39,003 nt of DNA from Fusicatenibacter sp. (GCA_022766945.1 JALEOU010000010.1:1-39003); one strand, 5' to 3'. Positions 15,646 to 24,933 are shown, counted from the stretch's first letter. Program-made: numbers and translations. Notes: a model not told the origin generated them from the letters alone.

Positions 15646-16407
15646 TTATATCCGCATGGGAACGCCGCGTCCGGCAAGGTATTCCTTGACTGTCCGGATC
15701 TCCAGCTCCTTGTAGTGGAACAGGGACGCCGCCAGTGCGGCATCAGCTTTTCCATACGTCAGCGCATCATAAAAATGTTCCAGCTTTCCGGCACCACCGG
15801 AGGCAATCACCGGAATACTGACATTTTCTGCAATGGCTCTGGTCAGCGCGATATCATAGCCGGCTTTGGTGCCGTCACAGTCCATACTGGTCAGAAGAAT
15901 CTCACCGGCACCTAACGACTCTGCCTTTCTCGCCCATTTGACTGCATCGATTCCCATATCCACGCGGCCTCCGTTTTTGTAAATATTCCATCCATCGCCG
16001 TCCGCTCTTTTCTTGGCATCAATCGCGACTACGACACACTGACTGCCGAATTTCATCGCTGCATCGTGAATCAGCGCCGGATTGTTGATTGCGGAGGAAT
16101 TGATGGAAATCTTGTCTGCTCCCTCGCGCAGCAGCATACGGAAATCATCCACCGTGCGGATTCCACCGCCGACCGTAAACGGGATAAACACATTGGCAGC
16201 TACCTTGCGGACCATATCCACCACCGTGCCGCGGTTATCCGACGAAGCCGTGATATCCAGAAACACAATCTCGTCCGCTCCGGCTGCATCATACGCTTTG
16301 GCGATCTCCACCGGATCCCCGGCATCCTTCAGGTTGACAAAATTAACACCTTTCACTACCCGTCCATGATTAACATCCAGACAGGGAATTATACGTTTTG
16401 TAAACAT
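15646..16407 (-). CDS. hisF: Imidazole glycerol phosphate synthase cyclase subunit HisF
   Basis: The 253-residue (beta/alpha)8 barrel uses ammonia from HisH to convert PRFAR into IGP and AICAR in histidine synthesis. Seen features are the first catalytic Asp in [14 protein letters not shown] (about 7-20), [31 protein letters not shown], the second catalytic Asp in [13 protein letters not shown] (about 128-140), and [13 protein letters not shown]. The start has AAGGAG upstream and lies within the last 19 bp of hisH, indicating coupled translation. No other his genes are in the window. Confidence 0.97.
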   Translation of the reverse strand: MFTKRIIPCLDVNHGRVVKGVNFVNLKDAGDPVEIAKAYDAAGADEIVFLDITASSDNRGTVVDMVRKVAANVFIPFTVGGGIRTVDDFRMLLREGADKISINSSAINNPALIHDAAMKFGSQCVVVAIDAKKRADGDGWNIYKNGGRVDMGIDAVKWARKAESLGAGEILLTSMDCDGTKAGYDIALTRAIAENVSIPVIASGGAGKLEHFYDALTYGKADAALAASLFHYKELEIRTVKEYLAGRGVPMRI

Positions 16408-17030
16408 TTGCTTTCGTTCTCCTTTCCAAGGGATGCAAAATTACGCAGAATGGCAAGACCCACTTTGGAACTCTTCTCCGGATGGAACTGGCAGGCAAAC
16501 ACCTGCCCCTGCTCCACTGACGCGTGAATCAGTGTGCTGTACTCGGTCGTTGCTTTTACAATCTGCTCATCCTGTGCCTCCAGATAATAGGAATGAACGA
16601 AGTATACATAAGACTGTTCCGGGATGCCCGCAAACAGACGGCCCTGATTCTGCAGATGTATGGAATTCCAGCCCATGTGCGGAATCTTCAAGCCCTCATT
16701 ATCCGGAATACGGAGAATTCTGCCTTTCAGGATCCCCAGACCTTCCACACCCGGACTCTCTTCACTGCTTTCAAAAAGCAACTGTAGTCCCAGACAAATC
16801 CCGAGAAAAGGAGTCTGCTTCTCCACGATCTTATGTATCACATCTACCAGACCATAACGGTGCAGATTCTCCATGGCGTCTCCAAAACTCCCGACACCCG
16901 GCAGGATCACCTTGTCAGCGGAAAGCAGTTCCTCCGGATCTCTGGAAAGGATCACATCCTCCCCGAGAAGCATCAGTGCTTTCTCAACGCTTTTAATATT
17001 TCCGGCATCATAATCAATCAGTGCTATCAT
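16389..17030 (-). CDS. hisH: Imidazole glycerol phosphate synthase glutaminase subunit HisH
   Basis: The 213-residue class I glutamine amidotransferase supplies ammonia to HisF. The protein opens [19 protein letters not shown]. The oxyanion region is [12 protein letters not shown], the nucleophile Cys lies in [12 protein letters not shown] (about 82), and the His-Glu pair in CQFHPEKS near the C-terminus. The frame is open 24 codons further upstream, but GGAG seven bases before 17030 and family alignment place the start there. It heads a four-gene run, hisH-hisF-ung-flippase, from the promoter at 17074-17102. Confidence 0.96.
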   Translation of the reverse strand: MIALIDYDAGNIKSVEKALMLLGEDVILSRDPEELLSADKVILPGVGSFGDAMENLHRYGLVDVIHKIVEKQTPFLGICLGLQLLFESSEESPGVEGLGILKGRILRIPDNEGLKIPHMGWNSIHLQNQGRLFAGIPEQSYVYFVHSYYLEAQDEQIVKATTEYSTLIHASVEQGQVFACQFHPEKSSKVGLAILRNFASLGKENESKCLQNV

Positions 17031-17073
17031 GGGCATTCTCCTTGTCTGTCGTACTGTAACAAAAGTTAAAAAT

Positions 17074-17102
17074 ATTGTAACATAGAACACTGGAAAATTC
17101 AA
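17074..17102 (-). promoter_or_regulatory. Promoter of hisH-hisF-ung-flippase operon
   Basis: Minus-strand TTGAAT (17097-17102) and TACAAT (17074-17079) are spaced by exactly 17 bp, about 44 bases upstream of the hisH ATG. I see no T-box or attenuator between the promoter and hisH. Confidence 0.75.
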
Positions 17103-17204
17103 ACTTGGGAACCCGTATTTTTACACAAAGTTGCCGGTTATTCACCCTTGTTTTTCGTGGAAACCACTGTCGGAAGCTGTAAAACAATCCAGTGCCTGAC
17201 AGAT

Positions 17205-17237
17205 AAGAGAGGGAAGCTGCTTTAGCTTCCCTCTCTT
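17205..17237. terminator. Perfect 13-bp hairpin after the 17261 gene
   Basis: AAGAGAGGGAAGC (17205-17217) pairs perfectly with GCTTCCCTCTCTT (17225-17237) around a 7-base loop, 24 bp beyond the stop of the minus-strand gene. U-tracts are short on both strands. It is the likely terminator of that gene. Confidence 0.65.
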
Positions 17238-17260
17238 AATCGAAATCATTATCCGTTTTC

Positions 17261-17965
17261 TCACTCTGACTGTGTAACTTTATGAATATGTTCGTTTTCC
17301 ACAATTTGATTGCTGATTCTTTCTTTTTCCTGTAACCACAGCTCTACCTTGTCATTCCATTCCATAGATTCGTCCAGTGTAGCTAAATATGCCTGTTCCT
17401 GATCGTCGTAAAATTTCCGAATTACAAACTTATGTCTGGATATGTCTCGCACTTGTTCGCAATACTCCTCAATTCCTCCGGCAGCTTCCACCATAGGTTT
17501 TATTTCATCCAGTCCATTTACTTCCCCATGCGGATCTGTATCATTATACATATCTTTCAGTAATTCAAAATATTCATCCAGTTCCTGATCGCTGCAAGTA
17601 TACCCCTGTTGTGCCGCATAATAGTATTCGCTTTTGGTTTTGCATAATTCCTGATAGGCCTGTTCTTCCGAATTCGGACTTTTCAAAATTGCATACACTT
17701 CCATTTTCCAGTCCATTTCTGACTGTGTAATTACAATATGATCACCAACTGCATAATGATTACTCTGTGAACCATTCCCATCGGAAGCAGTTTCATCTTC
17801 TTGAAACAAAGTATTATCTGAAAGGATGGACCCCATTTCTTCCAATTGTTTTTTACTTGTGAATTCTGACGCTTTTATGCTTTTCGTAACACAAGTAATC
17901 AGTAATACACCAAGAATCACTCCACTTGCCGCTAATACTTTATTCTGCATCTTCTTATTTATCAT
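17261..17965 (-). CDS. Membrane-anchored protein with SurA-N-like helical domain, function unknown
   Basis: I cannot name this 234-residue protein. It has a short basic start (MINKKMQNK) and one hydrophobic segment (about 10-28), which suggests an uncleaved anchor or signal, with the rest outside the cell. A low-complexity acidic stretch (about 50-70) precedes a helical region of about 150 residues. Phrases such as ITQSEMDWKMEVYAI and YTCSDQELDEYFELLKDMY resemble the N-terminal chaperone domain of SurA/PrsA-type proteins, in which the second half closes the fold. There is no parvulin PPIase domain. GAGGAGGG before 17965 sets the start. A long leader of about 280 bases lies between its promoter and the gene. 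Confidence 0.75.
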   Translation of the reverse strand: MINKKMQNKVLAASGVILGVLLITCVTKSIKASEFTSKKQLEEMGSILSDNTLFQEDETASDGNGSQSNHYAVGDHIVITQSEMDWKMEVYAILKSPNSEEQAYQELCKTKSEYYYAAQQGYTCSDQELDEYFELLKDMYNDTDPHGEVNGLDEIKPMVEAAGGIEEYCEQVRDISRHKFVIRKFYDDQEQAYLATLDESMEWNDKVELWLQEKERISNQIVENEHIHKVTQSE

Positions 17966-17987
17966 AGCAATTCCCTCCTCTTCTCCA

Positions 17988-18173
17988 TCATATGAGCTGT
18001 CCGACAAATGAGCCTGACATCGATTTTTCCGTGCTTTGCATTCCCAAAATCGACGAAAACATCATATGGATCACGTTAAGGTCACTTCCTGGCAAATCAT
18101 GAAACTCTTTCACCTATTTTCTTTCAGCAGCCGCAGTTGCAGAAGTTGGTATCTGTCGGCTAAAACTGCTCAC
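17988..18173 (-). other. Long leader with two in-frame mini-ORFs
   Basis: Within the leader, one frame reads a 19-codon ORF from GTG at 18173 (VSSFSRQIPTSATAAAERK, stop TAG 18114-18116). It is followed without a gap by a 41-codon ORF from GTG at 18113 that ends at 17988, just before the main gene's Shine-Dalgarno. A weak GAGGGA lies at the first GTG. This may be a leader peptide, a degraded gene with one stop, or a structured RNA whose open frame is incidental. I do not recognise a known riboswitch here. Confidence 0.35.
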
Positions 18174-18249
18174 TCCCTCTAAAAAATTATTACGTTAATC
18201 GTATTGTTATCTGTGATGCTCGATTTGACATGTTTACTACCTATTTATT

Positions 18250-18278
18250 ATAATATTCCTTCACTTTGCTATTGTCAA
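18250..18278 (-). promoter_or_regulatory. Strong promoter for the 17261-17965 gene
   Basis: Minus-strand TTGACA (18273-18278) and TATTAT (18250-18255) are spaced by 17 bp. The transcript would begin near 18243, leaving about 278 bases of leader before the start codon at 17965. Confidence 0.75.
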
Positions 18279-18310
18279 TTATATATAAGTTACTTGTTTT
18301 CCATGCAATG

Positions 18311-18331
18311 AGCTGAAGTCTGAACAGTAAC
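18311..18331 (-). repeat. Dispersed GTTACTGTTCAGAC repeat, copy 2
   Basis: On the minus strand this reads GTTACTGTTCAGACTTCAGCT, sharing the exact 14-base core with copies 1, 3 and 4. It lies in the 467-bp gap between 18007 and 18474. The remainder of that gap (about 18335-18440) is AT-rich and shows nothing I recognise. Confidence 0.55.
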
Positions 18332-18447
18332 ATTTGAGGGAAAAAGAGGTAATTTCTTCGCAGGTAGTGACTTTCTTTTTATGGTGCAGTGCTATATAAT
18401 ACAGTAGATTTGCGGTACTATTTTTGGAACGAAAAAGAAAAATAAAA

Positions 18448-18475
18448 ACGCCCGCATATGACGGGCGTTTTTTTC
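18448..18475. terminator. Bidirectional terminator after the activase gene
   Basis: ACGCCCG (18448-18454) pairs with CGGGCGT (18462-18468), flanked by AAAAA and TTTTTTT. On the minus strand the U-tract reads TTTTTATTTTTC, and it follows the activase stop directly. Confidence 0.85.
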
Positions 18476-21400
18476 AGGCGTCTTTTTCGCCTTCGCACTC
18501 CTTCTGGAGATTTTTGTTTGCAGTGGAGAGCATCAGCTTGATCCGGTTCAGCTGGTTTACCTCGGAAGCGCCGGGATCGTAGTCGACAGCTACGATATTT
18601 GCCTTCGGGTATTCCTTTCGGATGGCTTTGATGACACCCTTTCCGACGATGTGATTCGGAAGGCAGGCAAACGGCTGGATGCACACGATATTGTATACTC
18701 CACCATGGATCAGCTCCATCATCTCTCCGGTCAGGAACCAGCCCTCTCCGGTCTGATTGCCGCATGAGACGATCGGGGAAGCGTATTTTGCCAGCTCATG
18801 GATATCTGCGGGCGGATCAAAATGTTCACTCTTTTTGAACTCTTCCACAGCTGCGCTGCGCAGGAAATTAATCAGTTTGATACCTGCATTTCCAAGCATG
18901 GAGGAGGTCTTCCTGAATCCGAGGTTTTCTACTTTGAAATTCGTGTTGTAGAAGCAGTAGCAGAAGAAATCCAGCAGATCCGGAACGACCGGTTCTGCGC
19001 CTTCCTTTTCCAGCAGCTCTGCCAGGTGGTTGTTGGCAGCCGGAAGGAATTTTACAAGGATCTCACCTACAATGCCGACTCTCGGTTTCTTTTCATCGGT
19101 GATCGGAATGTGGTCAAAATCGCGGATCATGGTGCGGCAGATCTGCTTAAACCGCGTATGGCTTAGCCTTTTTTGTGATACGAATTCTTTACAGATCTTT
19201 TCCCATTTTCTATGTATCCGGTCTGTGGTACCTTTTTTCTGCTCGTATGGACGCATGCGGTACACGCATTTCATCAGGATGTCACCGAATTCCGCCGCAT
19301 AGCAGAGGCGAAGCGCCAGATCCGGTGTGATCTTGAAGCCGGGATTTTCCTCAAGGCCGCTCAAATTGATGGAGATGACCGGAATCTGTCCCATGTCCGC
19401 CTTTTCCAGAGCCCGCCGGATGAATCCGATATAGTTGGAAGCACGGCATCCGCCTCCGGTCTGACTCATGATGACAGCGACTTTATCCAGATCATATTTT
19501 CCGGAGAGCAGTGCCTGCATAATCTGTCCGACTACCATCAGGGAAGGATAGCAGGCGTCGTTGTTGACGTATTTGAGCCCCACATCGACTGCGTTCTTAT
19601 TGTCATTCGGAAGTACTTCCAGATTGTATCCGGCGGCGTTAAAAGCCGGCTCCAGGATCGAGAAGTGGATCGGCGACATCTGCGGACAGAGTATCGTGTA
19701 ATTTTTACGCATTTCCTTCGTAAACGGCACTTTTTTGATGGAAGCCGGAAGGATATCTCTGGCGGCATCTTTCTTTTCGTGTGCCCGGATTGCGGCAAGC
19801 AGGGAGCGGACACGGATTCTTGCGGCGCCAAGGTTATTTACCTCATCAATCTTCAGGCAGGTGTAGATCTTTCCGCTGTTTGTCAGAATCTCATATACCT
19901 GATCTGTGGTGACGGCATCCAGACCGCAGCCAAAGGAATTCAGCTGGATCAGATCCAGATCCTCCCGTGTCTTCACGAAGTTTGCAGCGGCGTACAGTCT
20001 TGTGTGATACATCCACTGGTCATTGACGCGCAGCGGCCGCTCCAGTGGAGCCAGATGGGATACGGAATCTTCGGTCAGCACACACAGTCCGTAGGAATTG
20101 ATCATATCCGGAATTCCGTGATGGATTTCGGGATCGATATGGTACGGACGGCCTGCCAGCACGATACCCTGCCGTCCGGTCTCTCTCATATACTGCAGCG
20201 TTTCTTCGCCCTTCTTCTGAATATCTCTGCGCACAGCAGCCATTTCTTCCCATCCGTCGTGTACGGCTGCCCGGACTTCTTCTTCCGGAATCGTGGAAAA
20301 CTCTTTTACCAAACCTTTTGCGAGAATCTCTTCACTGGTAAATGCCAGAAACGGATTTCGGAAGGTGATGGAATCGTCGGATAATTCATCGACGTTGTTT
20401 TTGATATTCTCTGCATAGGAAGTTACGATGGGGCAGTTATAATGATTTACCGCCTCCGGAAATTCGTTCCGCTCATATGGTATGCAGGGATAGAAAATAA
20501 ACTGTATGCCGTGGCGGAGCAGCCAGGTGATATGGCCGTGGGCCAGCTTCGCAGGATAGCATTCGGATTCGCTGGGAATCGATTCAATGCCAAGTTCGTA
20601 GATCTTCCGGTTGGAGGTCGGTGAAAGCACAACCTGGTATTTGAGCTTCGTAAAGAAGGTATGCCAGAACGGATAGTTCTCAAACATGTTCAGGACTCTC
20701 GGGATACCCACTTTTCCCCGGACTGCTTCATCTTCCGGAAGAGATTCATAGCCGAACACTCTCTTATATTTGTATTCGAACAGATTCGGAATGTGATCTT
20801 TGTTCTTTTCCTTCCCGATTCCGCGTTCACAGCGGTTGCCGCTGATATACTGACGGCCGCCGGAGAATTTGTTGATGGTCAGACGGCAGCTGTTGGTACA
20901 GCCCTTGCAGTTTGCCATCGTTGTGGAATACTTCAGCGCATTGATCTTGTCAATGGAAAGCATGGTCGTTTCTTTGTCAGCACAGTATCGTTCTCTGGCG
21001 ATCAGGGCAGCTCCGAAAGCACCCATGATGCCGGCGATATCCGGGCGGATGGCTTCGCAGTCGGCGATCCGCTCAAAACTGCGCAGAACCGCATCATTGT
21101 AGAAGGTTCCTCCCTGAACAACGATATGGCGTCCAAGCTCTGTGGCATCGGAAACTTTGATTACTTTGTACAGTGCATTTTTGATAACGGAATAGGCAAG
21201 TCCGGCGGAGATATCGGCAACCGTTGCACCTTCTTTCTGCGCCTGCTTTACCTTGGAGTTCATAAATACCGTACAGCGGGTGCCAAGATCAATGGGATGG
21301 CTGGCAAACAGCGCTTCATGCGCGAAATCCTGTACGCGGTAATTCAGAGACTGGGCAAAGTTTTCGATAAAGGAACCGCAGCCCGAGGAGCATGCCTCAT

Positions 21401-22727
21401 TGAGCTGTACACTGTCGACGGTGCCGTTTTTGATTTTGATGCACTTCATATCCTGACCGCCGATGTCCAGAATACAGTCTACCTCCGGGTCAAAGAATGC
21501 GGCCGCATAGTAGTGGGAGATGGTTTCCACCTCGCCTTCATCCAGCAAAAGTGCCGCTTTGATCAACGCCTCCCCGTATCCCGTGGAGCAGGACCAGGCG
21601 ATGCGGGCGGAATCGGGCATCTGCTCATAGATTTCCTGGATGGCACGAATGGAAGTCGCAAGAGGATTGCCGTGGTTGTTGCTGTAAAAAGAATACAGAA
21701 GGGAACCGTCTTCCCCGACAAGCGCCGCTTTCGTGGTGGTGGAACCGGCATCGATTCCGAGATAGCAGTTGCCCTCATAGGTGGAAAGATCGGAGGTGAC
21801 CACATTGTTGACACTCTGGCGGTTCAGGAATTCAGCATATTCCTGCTGGTCTTTGAAAAGAGGCTCCATGCGGGCTACTTCAAAGTCCATGGCAACTTTT
21901 TCTTCCAGCCGTTTTTTCAGGGCCAGAAGGGAGACGCTGGTCTTTCCGTCGGCGTTCATGGCAGAACCGATGGCGGCGAACAGATGAGAATTGTCAGGGG
22001 CAATCGTGTGTTCCTCGTCCAGCTTCAGCGTGCGGACAAAAGCAGCCTTTAGTTCTGAGAGAAAGTGGAGAGGTCCGCCGAGAAATGCCACGTGGCCGCG
22101 AATCGGCTTTCCGCAGGCCAGGCCGGAGATTGTCTGATTGACCACAGCCTGGAAAATAGAGGCGGACAGATCTTCCTTGGTCGCTCCGTCATTGATCAGA
22201 GGCTGAATATCCGTCTTGGCAAAGACACCGCAGCGTGCGGCGATCGGATAGATTGCTTTATAATGTTTTGCGTATTCATTCAGTCCGGTGGCATCCGTCT
22301 GAAGAAGAGAGGCCATCTGGTCAATAAAAGATCCGGTACCTCCCGCGCAGATTCCGTTCATACGCTGTTCCACATTGCCGCCTTCAAAATAAATAATCTT
22401 TGCGTCCTCGCCGCCAAGCTCGATGGCAACGTCTGTCTTGGGAGCCAGTGCCTTCAGAGAGGTCGATACTGCGATAACCTCCTGAACAAACGGAATTTCC
22501 AGATGCTTTGCAAGAGTCAGACCACCGCTGCCCGTGATTACCGGAAGCAGTGTCAGCTCTCCGAGAACTTCATAGGCTTTTCCAAGCAGATTTGCCAGAG
22601 TTTCCTGAATGTTTGCGAAATGTCTCTCATAATCAGCAAATAAAAGCTTTTGTTCTTCGTCAAGAATTGCGATTTTAACAGTTGTGGAACCGATATCGAT
22701 TCCAAGGGTGTATTTTTGTTCACTCAT
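18474..22727 (-). CDS. Giant acyl-CoA dehydratase activase/HgdB-like fusion
   Basis: The 1417-residue protein joins two BadF/BadG/BcrA/HgdC-type ATPase domains to a C-terminal 2-hydroxyacyl-CoA dehydratase (HgdB)-like half. Domain 1 (about 5-260) has [18 protein letters not shown], and the cluster cysteines C127 ([10 protein letters not shown]) and C166 ([12 protein letters not shown]). Domain 2 begins about 321 with [14 protein letters not shown] and has [16 protein letters not shown] and [15 protein letters not shown]2229 region (about 660-900) shows [15 protein letters not shown]. The tail (about 1010-1400) has [14 protein letters not shown] and [11 protein letters not shown]. Known relatives use ATP to inject an electron into a dehydratase Fe-S cluster. 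This all-in-one form is widespread in Clostridia but unassigned. No hgdA/hgdB-like partners or CoA-transferase lie nearby. The start ATG overlaps a tiny upstream frame. Confidence 0.9.
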   Translation of the reverse strand: MSEQKYTLGIDIGSTTVKIAILDEEQKLLFADYERHFANIQETLANLLGKAYEVLGELTLLPVITGSGGLTLAKHLEIPFVQEVIAVSTSLKALAPKTDVAIELGGEDAKIIYFEGGNVEQRMNGICAGGTGSFIDQMASLLQTDATGLNEYAKHYKAIYPIAARCGVFAKTDIQPLINDGATKEDLSASIFQAVVNQTISGLACGKPIRGHVAFLGGPLHFLSELKAAFVRTLKLDEEHTIAPDNSHLFAAIGSAMNADGKTSVSLLALKKRLEEKVAMDFEVARMEPLFKDQQEYAEFLNRQSVNNVVTSDLSTYEGNCYLGIDAGSTTTKAALVGEDGSLLYSFYSNNHGNPLATSIRAIQEIYEQMPDSARIAWSCSTGYGEALIKAALLLDEGEVETISHYYAAAFFDPEVDCILDIGGQDMKCIKIKNGTVDSVQLNEACSSGCGSFIENFAQSLNYRVQDFAHEALFASHPIDLGTRCTVFMNSKVKQAQKEGATVADISAGLAYSVIKNALYKVIKVSDATELGRHIVVQGGTFYNDAVLRSFERIADCEAIRPDIAGIMGAFGAALIARERYCADKETTMLSIDKINALKYSTTMANCKGCTNSCRLTINKFSGGRQYISGNRCERGIGKEKNKDHIPNLFEYKYKRVFGYESLPEDEAVRGKVGIPRVLNMFENYPFWHTFFTKLKYQVVLSPTSNRKIYELGIESIPSESECYPAKLAHGHITWLLRHGIQFIFYPCIPYERNEFPEAVNHYNCPIVTSYAENIKNNVDELSDDSITFRNPFLAFTSEEILAKGLVKEFSTIPEEEVRAAVHDGWEEMAAVRRDIQKKGEETLQYMRETGRQGIVLAGRPYHIDPEIHHGIPDMINSYGLCVLTEDSVSHLAPLERPLRVNDQWMYHTRLYAAANFVKTREDLDLIQLNSFGCGLDAVTTDQVYEILTNSGKIYTCLKIDEVNNLGAARIRVRSLLAAIRAHEKKDAARDILPASIKKVPFTKEMRKNYTILCPQMSPIHFSILEPAFNAAGYNLEVLPNDNKNAVDVGLKYVNNDACYPSLMVVGQIMQALLSGKYDLDKVAVIMSQTGGGCRASNYIGFIRRALEKADMGQIPVISINLSGLEENPGFKITPDLALRLCYAAEFGDILMKCVYRMRPYEQKKGTTDRIHRKWEKICKEFVSQKRLSHTRFKQICRTMIRDFDHIPITDEKKPRVGIVGEILVKFLPAANNHLAELLEKEGAEPVVPDLLDFFCYCFYNTNFKVENLGFRKTSSMLGNAGIKLINFLRSAAVEEFKKSEHFDPPADIHELAKYASPIVSCGNQTGEGWFLTGEMMELIHGGVYNIVCIQPFACLPNHIVGKGVIKAIRKEYPKANIVAVDYDPGASEVNQLNRIKLMLSTANKNLQKECEGEKDA

Positions 22728-22752
22728 AGATTTTTCATAACTCCTTTTGGGA

Positions 22753-22807
22753 ATCCCATCATCCGGTCGAAAGACCCAGGCTGGACGGATGATATATTCT
22801 ATGGGAT
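22753..22807 (-). promoter_or_regulatory. Structured 5' leader of the activase gene
   Basis: On the minus strand, ATCCCAT (22801-22807) and ATCATCCG (22786-22793) pair with the continuous block 22753-22765. The two 5' segments are split by a 7-base bulge and the structure encloses a small GGTC-TTTC-GACC hairpin. It lies nine bases before the AAAAGGAG ribosome binding site. No U-tract follows, so translational rather than terminator control would be expected. No known riboswitch is recognised. Confidence 0.5.
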
Positions 22808-22843
22808 CTCGATAGTAATTTATAATAAGAAAGAACCTTACAC

Positions 22844-22872
22844 ATTATACGACAAAAAAATCGGAAATACAA
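22844..22872 (-). promoter_or_regulatory. Promoter of the activase gene
   Basis: Minus-strand TTGTAT (22867-22872) and TATAAT (22844-22849) are spaced by 17 bp. This gives a leader of about 110 bases. Confidence 0.7.
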
Positions 22873-22912
22873 TCGTGAAAACAGAAGGTGTTCTAAAAAA
22901 AGTATAAACCTG

Positions 22913-22940
22913 GTTGCTGTTCAGACGGCAACGAACGCTG
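22913..22940 (+). repeat. Dispersed GTTRCTGTTCAGAC repeat, copy 3
   Basis: The block reads GTTGCTGTTCAGACGGCAAC then GAACGCTG, matching copy 1 at 23 of 27 positions. It lies between the divergent activase and tgt promoters. Confidence 0.6.
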
Positions 22941-22957
22941 AGCTTAAAAATAGAGCG

Positions 22958-22986
22958 TTGAAAAAATGTGGGTTTCCCTGTATAAT
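22958..22986 (+). promoter_or_regulatory. Promoter of tgt
   Basis: TTGAAA (22958-22963) and TATAAT (22981-22986) are spaced by 17 bp. Transcription would begin near 22993, about 69 bases before the chosen tgt start. Confidence 0.75.
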
Positions 22987-23061
22987 AGGAAAAGATTCGC
23001 GTAAGGAAGCGTTTGTTTGATGGACGCTGTGAGAATGAACAACGGAGGAATTCGAGAGATT

Positions 23062-24204
23062 ATGTATAAAGTGCTTAAAATGGAAGGCCGCGCGAAGCGC
23101 GCACAGCTCGAGACCGTACACGGAACTATCGAGACGCCGGTTTTTATGAATGTGGGAACGGCGGCTGCGATCAAAGGAGCCGTTTCCACCATGGACCTGC
23201 AGGAGATCGGTACCCAGGTGCAGCTGTCCAATACGTACCATCTTCATGTAAGACCGGGAGATGAGATCGTGAAGAAAATGGGAGGTCTGCACAAATTTAT
23301 GGTGTGGGACAAACCGATTCTGACCGATTCCGGCGGCTTCCAGGTTTTTTCCCTGGCAGGTCTTCGGAAAATCAAGGAGGAGGGTGTCTATTTCCATTCT
23401 CATGTTGACGGAAGAAAAATTTTCATGGGTCCGGAGGAGAGTATGCAGATCCAGTCGAATCTGGCTTCCACAATCGCAATGGCGTTTGACGAGTGTCCCT
23501 CCAGTGTGGCAGACAGAAGTTATGTACAGAATTCGGTGGATCGCACAGCCAGATGGCTGCTGCGCTGCAAGGCAAAAATGACGGAACTGAATCAGAGGGA
23601 AGATACCATCAACAAACAACAGCTGCTGTTTGGCATCAATCAGGGAGCAATCTATCCGGATATCCGCATCGACCATGCGAAGCGAATCTCAGAGATGGAG
23701 CTGGATGGCTATGCGGTAGGCGGTCTGGCAGTGGGAGAAACCCACGAGGAAATGTACCACATTCTGGAAGAAGTAGTCCCCTATCTGCCCAAGGAAAGGC
23801 CAACCTACCTGATGGGTGTGGGCACACCGGCGAACATTCTGGAAGGGGTAGAACGAGGTATCGACTTCTTTGACTGTGTTTATCCCAGCAGAAACGGACG
23901 CCATGGCCATGTATATACCAACCAGGGGAAATTAAACCTGTTTAATCAGAAATATGAGCTTGACCCAAGGCCGATCGAAGCAGGCTGCCAGTGCCCAGCC
24001 TGCCGTCATTACAGCAGAGCTTACATCCGCCATTTGCTGAAAGCCAAAGAGATGCTGGGTATGAGACTCTGTGTACTTCATAACCTGTACTTCTACAACA
24101 CAATGATGACAGAGATCCGTACAGCCCTGGACGAGGGAAACTTCGCCTCCTACAAACGCGCAAAGCTGCAGGGATTTCAGGAAAACGACGGTACCCGCCG
24201 GTGA
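23062..24204 (+). CDS. tgt: tRNA-guanine transglycosylase (queuosine pathway)
   Basis: The 380-residue enzyme swaps guanine-34 of GUN-anticodon tRNAs for preQ1 (bacterial type). It has the general-base Asp in TDSGGFQVFSLAGLRKI (about 89-105), the GINQGAIYPDIR-type substrate region, YLMGVGTP, the nucleophile Asp in FFDCVYPSRNGRHGH (about 271-285), and the zinc site CQCPACRHYSRAYIRHL with a later His in VLHN. The upstream in-frame ATGs at 23017, 23020 and 23035 are possible. I prefer 23062 because the family begins MYK-(L/V)-L and GGAGGA lies upstream, although the spacing is long at about 13 bases. The neighbour is yajC, a common tgt-yajC order. Confidence 0.95.
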   Translation: MYKVLKMEGRAKRAQLETVHGTIETPVFMNVGTAAAIKGAVSTMDLQEIGTQVQLSNTYHLHVRPGDEIVKKMGGLHKFMVWDKPILTDSGGFQVFSLAGLRKIKEEGVYFHSHVDGRKIFMGPEESMQIQSNLASTIAMAFDECPSSVADRSYVQNSVDRTARWLLRCKAKMTELNQREDTINKQQLLFGINQGAIYPDIRIDHAKRISEMELDGYAVGGLAVGETHEEMYHILEEVVPYLPKERPTYLMGVGTPANILEGVERGIDFFDCVYPSRNGRHGHVYTNQGKLNLFNQKYELDPRPIEAGCQCPACRHYSRAYIRHLLKAKEMLGMRLCVLHNLYFYNTMMTEIRTALDEGNFASYKRAKLQGFQENDGTRR

Positions 24205-24229
24205 TTTTGTGAATTTTTGATAAAAAGGC

Positions 24230-24258
24230 TTGCCCATTTTACAGTAGTTGTGTATTAT
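24230..24258 (+). promoter_or_regulatory. Promoter of yajC
   Basis: TTGCCC (24230-24235) and TATTAT (24253-24258) are spaced by 17 bp, about 70 bases before the yajC start. Co-transcription with tgt is also possible because no terminator lies between them. Confidence 0.55.
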
Positions 24259-24330
24259 GGTAATAGTGTCTGATTTTGTGGGTAAATGGTCTGGTCAGAC
24301 AGCGAGAACAAGGAAGCAGGAGGAAGAAAG

Positions 24331-24693
24331 ATGTTTTTTGCAGATGCAACCAGTACACAGGCCGGCGCTATGAGCGGCGGAATGCTGATCATGTGGATCG
24401 TAATCATGTTTGGTATGATGTATTTCCTGATGATTCGTCCCCAGAAGAAGGAGCAGAAGAAACTTCAGGCAATGCTCAATGATATGGAAGTTGGCGATGC
24501 AGTGGTAACGACCAGCGGTTTTTATGGAATTGTCATTGACATCACCGATGATGACGTTATCGTAGAGTTTGGCAATAACAAGAATTGCCGTATTCCTATG
24601 AGAAAGACTGCGATTTCAGAGGTTGAGAAACCGGAGCTTGCGCAGGCGTCAGAAGATAAAGCTGATAAGAAAGCTGAGAAAACGAAGAAATAA
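24331..24693 (+). CDS. yajC: Preprotein translocase subunit YajC
   Basis: This 120-residue small membrane protein associates with SecDF and the Sec translocon. One membrane helix, LIMWIVIMFGMMYFLMI, is followed directly by the family hallmark RPQKKEQKKLQAML, then GDAVVTTSGFYGIVIDI and a Lys-rich acidic tail. The Gly/Ala/Met-rich N-terminus before the helix is typical. GGAGGAAGAAAG immediately upstream of 24331 sets the start. secD and secF are not in the window. Confidence 0.94.
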   Translation: MFFADATSTQAGAMSGGMLIMWIVIMFGMMYFLMIRPQKKEQKKLQAMLNDMEVGDAVVTTSGFYGIVIDITDDDVIVEFGNNKNCRIPMRKTAISEVEKPELAQASEDKADKKAEKTKK

Positions 24694-24715
24694 TTCAGAG
24701 AAAAAGCAGGATAAG

Positions 24716-24800
24716 GAAAACCGCTGCAGCCTTTTTGGCAGAGCTCCTCTTTTATCACAGGAGTGAACTGGCAAATGTGCTGCGGCGGTTTTCTTTCTTT
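24716..24800 (+). terminator. Large structured terminator after yajC
   Basis: GAAAACCGCTGCAGC (24716-24730) pairs with GCTGCGGCGGTTTTC (about 24778-24792) at 14 of 15 positions, followed by TTTCTTTTGTTT. The 47-base loop holds a second stem, CTCCT with AGGAG. It is an efficient-looking but unusually large intrinsic terminator. Confidence 0.75.
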
Positions 24801-24904
24801 TGTTTGACTCGTGAAGTTTTTGGGATTTTTCTGTGCTTAAGGGAATTATTTCGGCTTTATCGGGGAAAATAAGGGATTTCCCTCTTTTTGTCCGGAATTA
24901 TATA

Positions 24905-24933
24905 TTGAAATAACGGAAAAAATGACGTATAAT
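24905..24933 (+). promoter_or_regulatory. Promoter of leuB-ilvD-ilvB
   Basis: TTGAAA (24905-24910) and TATAAT (24928-24933) are spaced by 17 bp. The leader of about 70 bases before leuB shows no T-box motif (no TGGNACCGCG) and no leucine-rich peptide. Confidence 0.8.

Noticed and set aside
19212-22052. Long plus-strand open frames of 390 and 463 codons inside the activase gene
   Set aside because: They are antisense shadows of a clearly conserved 1417-residue protein, lack ribosome sites and show no family sequence.
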